Assembly: GCA_964635295.1 (NCBI GenBank)
Contig: CAZWOB010000072.1
Coordinates: 1-9,825, forward strand
Source: Waddlia sp964635295
GTDB lineage: Bacteria; Chlamydiota; Chlamydiia; Chlamydiales; Waddliaceae
Length of the DNA stretch: 9,825 nucleotides
Direction of reading: 5' to 3'
The notes under the pieces are model-generated. The model did not search any database, was not told the origin of the DNA, and worked only from the letters and a program-made list of their open reading frames with translations. The position numbers and the translations under genes are program-made. Positions 1 through 4,877 of the stretch are shown here, piece after piece (position 1 is the stretch's first letter; the number at the start of each line of letters is the position of its first letter).

Positions 1-56
1 TCTTCGATTCTTTCGCGGTTCTTAACTAAGAAATACCCTATAATACCCTTCTCCTT

Positions 57-90
57 AGGCCCTGATTTTTTTAAAATTAGGGCCTTTTTT
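57..90 (+). terminator. intrinsic terminator of an upstream, off-window gene
   Basis: AGGCCCT (57-63) pairs perfectly with AGGGCCT (79-85). The stem extends inward through a G-T pair and five A-T pairs (64-69 with 73-78) to a three-base loop. A run of T (85-90) follows, the classical Rho-independent layout for rightward transcription. It presumably ends a gene left of the window. Confidence 0.8.
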
Positions 91-168
91 CGTATTTTCT
101 ACCCTAATTTTAAATTCAAATGTTTGTTAAAATGATACTTATTAAAGATTATTTTTCCTTTTGTTTTT

Positions 169-201
169 ACCCCCAAAGAGAAATCCTTGGGGGTTTTTTT
201 T
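169..201 (+). terminator. second intrinsic terminator
   Basis: CCCCCAA (170-176) pairs with TTGGGGG (187-193) around a 10-base loop, with one more A-T pair at the base, followed by eight T residues (194-201). It is a strong rightward terminator just upstream of the promoter for protein A. The 78 bases between the two terminators hold no convincing gene. They may be read-through insurance or bound a very short transcript. Confidence 0.78.
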
Positions 202-209
202 GTGTACAT

Positions 210-254
210 AGGGTAGAGATTGCGGTGTTTCAGTATTCAAAATTATCGTATCAT
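210..254 (+). promoter_or_regulatory. promoter P1 with direct-repeat operator, for protein A
   Basis: AGGGTA (210-215) is followed 12 bases later by GCGGTG (222-227). From the C of CGGT (223) it is exactly 26 bases to TATCAT (249-254), a good -10 box. The -35 position is occupied by TGTTTC, a poor consensus match, which fits dependence on an activator at the direct repeat. Expected transcription start is near 261, giving a leader of about 28 bases to the ATG at 289. The same geometry recurs before four other genes. The sites are visible in the sequence; their function is inferred. Confidence 0.65.
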
Positions 255-288
255 ATTCTTTTTCAATATATTAGACTTAGGTTTTTCA

Positions 289-720
289 ATGGCAAATAGC
301 GTAGATTCCGTATCAGGAAGGCAATGTATTTACAATTTAATCAAAGCTGATCCGCGCAAGGTAAAAGGTTCGTCCAGTATACTTTTCGCTTCGTTGCTCA
401 ACTTTGGATGTTCAGAGGTTTCTACCCACGATCCTCTGTCAAATGTGAGGGTTATTGAAAAAAACGATCGGAGTCGTTTAATCGAATGGGTTGAAGCGTT
501 TGTCACTGGCCTTTTTCAACAGGACGCGAATAAGCGGGCAGCTGCTCACGCATACATGATCAGGAAGTTGCGTTCAGATGGAAATATCGATCTCTATATT
601 GAAACAGGCACTGATAAAGGAAAATGTGAAATCGAGTCGCTGTTGAAATTTTTAGGCAAGCTCAAGAAAGGAATTTTTTCAAATAAAAAGTGTCAATTGA
701 AACCGTCCGGTGAAAGTTAA
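289..720 (+). CDS. protein A: single-copy RSDG-domain protein (hypothetical)
   Basis: This 143-residue protein consists almost wholly of one copy of a domain shared with the genes at 1659 and 4878. Its hallmarks are GRQ (10-12), DRSRLI (60-65), KLRSDG (93-98), a segment LYIETGTDKGKCEIES (102-117) and KFLGKLKKGIF (120-130). It looks mostly helical and highly charged; no signal peptide, membrane segment or catalytic motif is evident. I do not recognise the family. A TTG at 220 would lengthen it by 23 residues, but that codon lies inside the operator and upstream of the -10 box of P1. ATG 289, with AGG at 279-281, therefore fits better, and it aligns with the starts of proteins B and C. The gene stands alone, with its own promoter and a repeat element immediately downstream. 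It may be a host-directed effector, but only the neighbourhood suggests this. Confidence 0.8.
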   Translation: MANSVDSVSGRQCIYNLIKADPRKVKGSSSILFASLLNFGCSEVSTHDPLSNVRVIEKNDRSRLIEWVEAFVTGLFQQDANKRAAAHAYMIRKLRSDGNIDLYIETGTDKGKCEIESLLKFLGKLKKGIFSNKKCQLKPSGES

Positions 721-722
721 CA

Positions 723-825
723 GTTTATGCGGAATTTGAAGGATTCTTTTTGCGTTTTGAGTGAGCAAAGCGAGCGGGCGTTTATTTTTCTTTTGGATCC
801 CAGGCACTTATTTTTTCGCATAAAC
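723..825. repeat. 103-bp repeat element, copy A, with 9-bp terminal inverted repeats
   Basis: GTTTATGCG (723-731) and CGCATAAAC (817-825) are perfect inverted repeats; a G-T and two A-T pairs extend the match inward. The core (734-818) recurs at 1316-1399 with about four substitutions and one single-base gap. It directly follows the stop codon of protein A. The size and inverted ends suggest a MITE-like or REP-like mobile repeat. A smaller internal hairpin (TTTGC with GCAAA) is present. No transposase is seen in the window. Confidence 0.65.
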
Positions 826-851
826 CTACTACGTTGCTATTTTAGTATTTC

Positions 852-896
852 AGGGTATTTAATACGGTGTTTTTATTTATAAAAATATTTTATAAT
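852..896 (+). promoter_or_regulatory. promoter P2 with direct-repeat operator, for the 94-aa gene
   Basis: AGGGTA (852-857) and ACGGTG (864-869) are direct repeats 12 bases apart. The C of CGGT (865) is 26 bases before a perfect TATAAT (891-896). Transcription would start near 903, about 26 bases before the ATG at 929. The -35 position reads TGTTTT, again non-consensus. This is the best -10 box of the five related promoters. Confidence 0.7.
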
Positions 897-928
897 TAGG
901 CTTAAAAATTTAATAAAAAGGTGCTCAA

Positions 929-1213
929 ATGACGCTTGATTTAAACTCCTCTTATCGAACTCCTGGAACGCTGACTCATTCTCTGGATCTTACTGTAGAT
1001 TATGGAGTTGAAGAAAGCAAGAAATTAACGTTTGTATCATTCTTTAACAGTGTTGAGCCATTTTCAGCTACGGTGGATTCGAAAAGTCATCTTGAACAGA
1101 CTCCCTCTTTAGGGACAGATGGTGTCAGGGTTATAAAAGATCAGAAAGTAACGTTAGTATCATTCTTTAACCGTGTTGAGCCATTTTCAGCTACGGTGGT
1201 TTCACAAGACTAA
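929..1213 (+). CDS. 94-aa hypothetical protein with an internal 41-residue repeat
   Basis: I do not recognise this small protein. Its notable feature is a near-exact internal repeat: VSFFN-VEPFSATV occurs twice, 41 residues apart (about residues 36-49 and 77-90). The ATG follows AAGGTG (918-923) at a spacing of five, and promoter P2 lies directly upstream, so expression is plausible. The TAA at 1211 may not be its original end: the same frame continues through 12 codons, a TGA, and then a segment clearly related to the C-terminus of protein B. The current product is therefore probably a shortened form of an originally ~130-residue protein. No transmembrane segment or signal peptide is apparent. 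It carries none of the RSDG-domain hallmarks of its neighbours. Confidence 0.6.
   Translation: MTLDLNSSYRTPGTLTHSLDLTVDYGVEESKKLTFVSFFNSVEPFSATVDSKSHLEQTPSLGTDGVRVIKDQKVTLVSFFNRVEPFSATVVSQD
1026..1203 (+). repeat. in-frame direct repeat, 55-bp copies spaced 123 bp apart
   Basis: The stretch 1026-1080 recurs at 1149-1203 with only a few substitutions. The period of 123 bases equals 41 codons, so the reading frame is kept. The second half of each unit has diverged or is missing. The pattern points to a tandem duplication inside the 94-aa gene. Its high nucleotide identity suggests a recent duplication or gene conversion. Confidence 0.85.
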
Positions 1214-1321
1214 TCTTCTTGTCCTGAACTAACTCCAGCTCCAGTCAACTGACTATGGTCTGGTTTCAGCGACGCTCTGAAATTTATCTGGCATTGGTTT
1301 AAACAGCTTTTCAATATTTGA
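1214..1321 (+). pseudogene. stop-interrupted C-terminal tail related to protein B
   Basis: Continuing in the frame of the 94-aa gene past its TAA, the translation reads SSCPELTPAPVN, a TGA stop (1250-1252), then LWSGFSDALKFIWHWFKQL and a few more residues to a TGA (1319-1321). This matches the end of protein B, where VN is followed by a short RPWYKR stretch and then LFSGFTGALKFLWNWFKRL. The DNA matches closely too (about 1259-1309 against 2857-2909). The stretch is best read as a decayed extension of the 94-aa gene, cut off by two in-frame stops and a small deletion. It shows that the Trp-rich tail was once shared by two different proteins of the locus. Confidence 0.75.
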
Positions 1322-1399
1322 AGGATTCTCTTTGCGTTTTGACTGAGCAAAGCGAACGGGTGTTTATTTTTCTTTTGGATCCCAGGCACTTATTTTTCG
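1316..1399. repeat. dispersed repeat, copy B (core only)
   Basis: About 94% identical by eye to 734-818. This copy lacks the terminal inverted repeats of copy A, and its left edge supplies the final codon and stop of the tail remnant at 1214-1321. Its internal CTTTGC/GCAAAG hairpin is perfect over six bases. In both places the repeat lies just 3' of a coding region, so it may serve as a 3' processing or termination element or mark an insertion hotspot. Confidence 0.75.
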
Positions 1400-1405
1400 G
1401 ATAGC

Positions 1406-1485
1406 CAAAACTCCGAGTTTTGAAGTATACCGATCGTGATTCAGATGTGAATTTACGTTCCGAAGAGTAAGCTCATAGAGCTTAC
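1406..1485. other. two short perfect hairpins in a gene-free interval
   Basis: CAAAACT (1406-1412) pairs with AGTTTTG (1416-1422), and GTAAGCTC (1467-1474) pairs with GAGCTTAC (1478-1485), each around a three-base loop. Neither is followed by a T run, so they are not classical terminators. They lie between repeat B and promoter P3. Apart from them I see no gene or element from 1400 to 1577. Confidence 0.45.
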
Positions 1486-1577
1486 CGAGGGAGGTAAATT
1501 TCTCAGATGGATTGCTAAAATTCGCTTGATGAACGAGATTAGGACACAATCACAGGTTTAAGTTGGATAACTTTGAT

Positions 1578-1622
1578 AGGGTAGAGAACACGGTATTTCA
1601 CTTTATCATGAAACTGTAAAAT
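1578..1622 (+). promoter_or_regulatory. promoter P3 with direct-repeat operator, for protein B
   Basis: AGGGTA (1578-1583) and ACGGTA (1590-1595) are direct repeats 12 bases apart. The C of CGGT (1591) is 26 bases before TAAAAT (1617-1622). Transcription would start near 1629, about 30 bases before the ATG at 1659. The leader shows no good Shine-Dalgarno sequence, unlike that of protein C. Confidence 0.65.
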
Positions 1623-1658
1623 GTTTATTCTTAATAATAATACAGTTCGGGCACTTCG

Positions 1659-2924
1659 ATGTTTAATCCAATAGATTATTTTTCTGGGAGACAGCTTTTA
1701 ATTGATTTGACGAAAACAAATCCGGGTATTGTTAAAGATGCAGTAGATCTTTTTCTTGGCTCCCTTCCAGGTTCTTCACAGTTTCAAGATGATTCGATCT
1801 CAGATGAACAGCGCCTTCAAGATGTCACAATACAGCCTGTTTCAGATTCCGATCGCAGTCGTTTAATACAACTGATCGAAACATTTGTTATCAGTCTTTT
1901 TGGAGCTGAGAATGAAAAGCAAAAAGCCTTTCACGAGTTCATGGAACATAAAGTGCGATCTGATGGAATGCTTTATCTTTATCTCAATAAAGGTTCTGAT
2001 AAAGATAAGAACGAGATGGAGTCTATACGAAAATTCCTCGTCAAACTTCAGACTGGTGCATTCCTTAGTAATCAACAAAAATTGAGAAATTTAAGTGAAC
2101 AGGATTTGATCAATCTTGGGAAATTAGAATTGTATCGATACCTCAAACAGATCATGAACTATCCTGCCTCAATTCGGTGTCTTCAGCAGACGATTCATAT
2201 GGTCATTGGTTTTCCGGATAAACCTATTGATGGGCGCTTGTCAATATTTCTCGATGATTCATTCGGCCCCAAGTTCTCGGCCGATCTTCTTGAGGAAATT
2301 TGCGAAGATGAAAGCGATGAAGAGGATGCTGGCGATGAGGATTTCTTCTGGGGTGATAACCCTCGACGTACAGCTGTAAAAGTGTATCTCACAGATCAGT
2401 TTTGCCTAAAGAGATCTGATGGAACAATGGAATCTCCTGAAGACGAAGAGAGGATGGCCGCATTCTTTCGTTCCCTTTATGATGGAACATTTGTTGCTCA
2501 GTATGAGTCAGAACATCCCGAGTGCTGCTGTCAAATTTTACGGGCGCATGAAGCAGGACCTTGCGATGATGATGCCGGAGAAGGGGTGATGCCTGCAGCC
2601 GCTTCCGGAGAGATCGTCGAATCAGATGTAATTCCCTTGCCAGTTGGTGAAGCGAGTAGCGCAACTATTCTGACCGGCCCTCCTGAAAGGAATCTTGAAG
2701 ATGATGAAATGCTGATCCATACGATTGTTGACGATGTAGAGTCTACTTCAGTTGAGGAAATTACTGAAGAAACAGATGAAGCCCATGTGCCTGATCCAGC
2801 TCTGGCTTCCACTTCTCAGTCAGCTCGAGTGAACCGTCCATGGTACAAGCGACTATTTTCTGGTTTCACTGGCGCTCTGAAATTTCTCTGGAATTGGTTT
2901 AAACGGCTTCACCTATTCTGGTGA
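1659..2924 (+). CDS. protein B: two-copy RSDG-domain protein with acidic linker and Trp-rich C-terminal tail
   Basis: This 421-residue protein starts with a clear domain copy: GRQ (10-12), DRSRLI (65-70), KVRSDG (98-103), LYLNKGSDKDKNEMES (107-122) and KFLVKLQTGAFLSN (125-138). A second, degenerate copy runs from about 154 to 283, recognisable by GKLELYRYL, KRSDG (251-255) and FFRSLYDGTFV (269-279); an acidic insert (about 213-233) interrupts it. Residues 300-390 look disordered and acidic. The last 27 residues (395-421) hold four Trp and five Phe with interspersed Lys/Arg, which suggests an amphipathic, membrane-active helix. No signal peptide is seen. Function is unknown; I recognise no catalytic motif. 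Promoter P3 lies upstream, but the ribosome site is weak. The TGA at 2922 lies within a MORN-like segment in the +1 frame, so the 3' end may result from recombination or a frameshift. Confidence 0.8.
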   Translation: MFNPIDYFSGRQLLIDLTKTNPGIVKDAVDLFLGSLPGSSQFQDDSISDEQRLQDVTIQPVSDSDRSRLIQLIETFVISLFGAENEKQKAFHEFMEHKVRSDGMLYLYLNKGSDKDKNEMESIRKFLVKLQTGAFLSNQQKLRNLSEQDLINLGKLELYRYLKQIMNYPASIRCLQQTIHMVIGFPDKPIDGRLSIFLDDSFGPKFSADLLEEICEDESDEEDAGDEDFFWGDNPRRTAVKVYLTDQFCLKRSDGTMESPEDEERMAAFFRSLYDGTFVAQYESEHPECCCQILRAHEAGPCDDDAGEGVMPAAASGEIVESDVIPLPVGEASSATILTGPPERNLEDDEMLIHTIVDDVESTSVEEITEETDEAHVPDPALASTSQSARVNRPWYKRLFSGFTGALKFLWNWFKRLHLFW

Positions 2925-3000
2925 TGGAAAGCTCACTCAAAAGGACGGAAGCGAAGTTACCGGGAAAGTTGAAAATGGTCATATCGTCGAGGAAGCTTAA
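2881..3000 (+). pseudogene. out-of-frame MORN-like remnant overlapping the 3' end of protein B
   Basis: In the +1 frame relative to protein B, open codons run from 2881 to a TAA at 2998-3000. They include GFTYSGDGKLTQKDGSEV and then TGKVENGHIVEEA. The spacing of glycines and aromatics (YSGDGK, KDGSEVTGKVENGHI) resembles a terminal MORN repeat. It has no start codon of its own and overlaps the last 15 codons of protein B. It is best explained as the 3' end of a MORN-repeat gene, joined here by recombination or thrown out of frame by an indel. The MORN assignment rests on pattern alone. Confidence 0.6.
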
Positions 3001-3028
3001 TCCCCAATGATCATTTATCAAGCTTCCT
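2990..3028. other. 9-bp inverted repeat after protein B
   Basis: AGGAAGCTT (2990-2998) and AAGCTTCCT (3020-3028) are perfect inverted repeats around 21 bases. No T run follows on either strand, so termination is uncertain. The left arm overlaps the end of the MORN-like remnant. Confidence 0.35.
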
Positions 3029-3080
3029 GAGACTGCGGATTGGCTAAATTCTCCACATAATTCCGATTTTTGAAGTAGAT

Positions 3081-3136
3081 ACGGTATATTTCACTGTATT
3101 TATACGGTAATTCCTTTAATTTTAATCATTAATAAT
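3081..3136 (+). promoter_or_regulatory. promoter P4 with wide-spaced direct repeat, for the glycosyltransferase
   Basis: ACGGTA occurs at 3081-3086 and again at 3104-3109, 23 bases apart. The C of the second CGGT (3105) is 26 bases before AATAAT (3131-3136), a five-of-six match to TATAAT. Transcription would start near 3143, leaving about 20 bases before the GTG at 3163. The sequence TTTATACGGTAATT around the proximal site is identical to that at P5, so P4 and P5 form a subclass. Confidence 0.6.
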
Positions 3137-3162
3137 TATTTACTACAATTAATAGGTTTATT

Positions 3163-4668
3163 GTGACTAATTCAATTAGTTCTTTTAATTTAGCAGAGAA
3201 TCTCCCTCAATCACATGAGCCGCTCTCAATGAGCGCATTCAAAAGAAAACTTAGGCTGTTTGATACTTTTCAAAAAGAGACGCAAAATATAGCTGAAGAA
3301 TTATTTGAAATCGTTCCTGAAACGCTGGAGTTAGAAGAGCTGGTTCATCTGATATTCGAACAGTGCGATAAAGATGACATCCCTTTACTCATAGATGCCA
3401 TTTCAATTGCGCATCCCTCATTTACATTATCTCCGTTGAATAAAATACTTAAATCAATTGCTGAAGATAAAGAACATTCGATTAATAATAAATCTCTGAT
3501 AGCATTATTCGAAAAACATGAATTGGAACCGGATGAAGAAAAGCTAACGGCTTGTTATGATCTAGCTTATCGCTTAAATCATCCGTATATTTATCGTTTA
3601 TCCCGATCAGCTGTTGTATCAAGTGACTATCATTTGAACTTTCTGTGGGTAAATCTTAACCCTCAAGACCGCGTCAAAGACATCGCTCAAAACATTTTTG
3701 GGAACGGCTTAGACCTCTCTGAAAATGCGGAATGTATCAAAGATCCACAAAAATTACGCGCCTGCGAAGAAAATGAAGCATCATTGGATGAAGAAAGTTT
3801 AGAAGAGTGGGAAAAAATTAAAAAAAGCTTCACTTATCGGATTTCTAAATGGGCAGATGCCAACCCAGGTACCCAAATAAACTTATGGTACGATAGCGCT
3901 CTTGTCTCTCTGAAAGCTCAAAAAAAGACTTTTGAGATGATGGCAATGATTTCTGAATCAAGAGGAGTTGATCTTAAATTAAAAGATATCCGTCAACTTC
4001 CTAATATTAGTGGTGAAATCGAACTTTCTCTCCATCCGGGTACACAGGTGTACTATAGGGTTGATTTACTTAAAGCTCTTATTGCCGATCATATGATGAG
4101 TTCAGACGATAGCGGTAAATACTGCGTTTTCTCTGATATCGATGTACAGCCAATGACCCCTCGGCAAATGTTTGACCAACGCACTGTAGATTACCTGAAT
4201 TCTGTTGGATATGTTTTTAATCGAGTTGGCTTTAATGGTAATTTTGAAAATAGTTTTTTTATTTTCGATAGGAGTAATGAATTTCTTAAAAAAGTCCACC
4301 ATAAGGCCATTATACAAAAGGCTGCAGCTCACATTACATCCATGCGTCGATATCAGGTGAATGCAACGTTTCGATCTGAGTATATTCTAGGGGCTTATTT
4401 TATCTTTGGATTATACACTAATTTCAGGAGGAAAATGAAAGAACCGTATGATGACAATGCAACCCCAAGAAAAGTGGTGAAGTGTCCGCAAAGTCAATTT
4501 ATCTTCGGTGGATCATTTTCGAAATCTAATTATAGAGCAGAAGAATTTCGTTTTATAGGTGATAGCAATATTCCTTATACTTTATATGGAAGAAACTCAG
4601 GGAGTTATGGTGAAGGGCAAATTGAAGAGCTAATTGAATGGAAACCTGATCCTTTACCAACCGAGTAA
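3163..4668 (+). CDS. DXD glycosyltransferase, clostridial-toxin-like (GT-A fold, GT44/GT32 type)
   Basis: This 501-residue enzyme probably transfers a sugar from a nucleotide-sugar donor to a protein or glycan. Residues 1-150 are a helical N-terminal region. The catalytic part begins at YHLNFLWVNLNP (156-167), the usual first strand of such enzymes. It continues through W230-ADANP, LWYDS (241-245), the helix YYRVDLLKAL (297-306) and SDIDV (324-328), where D325 and D327 form the metal-binding DXD. These elements appear in the same order in the TcdA/TcdB catalytic domain and in DXD sugar transferases. No signal peptide, membrane segment or toxin translocation domain is present, so export would need a specialised secretion system. 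It starts at GTG with AGG (3154-3156) seven bases upstream, consistent with promoter P4. An ATG at 3229 is an alternative start. The acceptor is unknown; a host-directed role is inferred from family and neighbours. Confidence 0.82.
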   Translation: MTNSISSFNLAENLPQSHEPLSMSAFKRKLRLFDTFQKETQNIAEELFEIVPETLELEELVHLIFEQCDKDDIPLLIDAISIAHPSFTLSPLNKILKSIAEDKEHSINNKSLIALFEKHELEPDEEKLTACYDLAYRLNHPYIYRLSRSAVVSSDYHLNFLWVNLNPQDRVKDIAQNIFGNGLDLSENAECIKDPQKLRACEENEASLDEESLEEWEKIKKSFTYRISKWADANPGTQINLWYDSALVSLKAQKKTFEMMAMISESRGVDLKLKDIRQLPNISGEIELSLHPGTQVYYRVDLLKALIADHMMSSDDSGKYCVFSDIDVQPMTPRQMFDQRTVDYLNSVGYVFNRVGFNGNFENSFFIFDRSNEFLKKVHHKAIIQKAAAHITSMRRYQVNATFRSEYILGAYFIFGLYTNFRRKMKEPYDDNATPRKVVKCPQSQFIFGGSFSKSNYRAEEFRFIGDSNIPYTLYGRNSGSYGEGQIEELIEWKPDPLPTE

Positions 4669-4682
4669 GTGGGTGTCTACAA

Positions 4683-4784
4683 ATGAAGCTATCCAACTAA
4701 AATTTTTTGCCCGTCTTTGGCGTCTTCTCCCCCAGGGAAAATCTATGCAAATCCGAACAAAACCTTTTAGTTGGATAGCTTCAT
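4683..4784. mobile_element. 102-bp MITE-like element with perfect 20-bp inverted ends
   Basis: The 20 bases 4683-4702 (beginning ATGAAGCTATCC) are the exact reverse complement of 4765-4784 (ending GGATAGCTTCAT). The 62 bases between them have no open frame of note. Such long perfect ends on a ~100-bp unit are typical of a non-autonomous insertion element. I see no clear target duplication in the flanks and no transposase here. It lies 14 bases after the glycosyltransferase stop and could also act as an RNA hairpin that ends or stabilises that transcript, although no T run follows. Confidence 0.7.
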
Positions 4785-4840
4785 AGGGTATTAAATCCCC
4801 CATTTATACGGTAATTTATTTTTTTAAATAATGTTATGAT
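4785..4840 (+). promoter_or_regulatory. promoter P5 with wide-spaced direct repeat, for protein C
   Basis: AGGGTA (4785-4790) begins at the base right after the inverted-repeat element. ACGGTA (4808-4813) follows 23 bases later. The C of CGGT (4809) is 26 bases before TATGAT (4835-4840). Transcription would start near 4847, about 31 bases before the ATG at 4878. Confidence 0.65.
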
Positions 4841-4877
4841 AAATCAATTAAATTAACAATTATTTAAGGAGTTTATT

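Noticed and set aside
34..105. AGGGTA half-sites on the minus strand (49-44, 39-34 and 105-100)
   Set aside because: They resemble the regulon half-site, but no CGGT partner at the right distance and no -10 box 26 bases on are present, and one lies beside the terminator. Treated as chance in AT-rich DNA.
120..300. 60-codon open frame beginning ATG at 120
   Set aside because: It runs through the second terminator and the P1 operator, has no ribosome site, and the peptide is low-complexity Phe/Tyr-rich translation of AT-rich DNA.
1364..1549. 61-residue minus-strand open frame
   Set aside because: Its 3' part is the reverse of dispersed repeat B and the rest contains a hairpin; no promoter or ribosome site is seen. 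I considered a transposase remnant but found no supporting motif.
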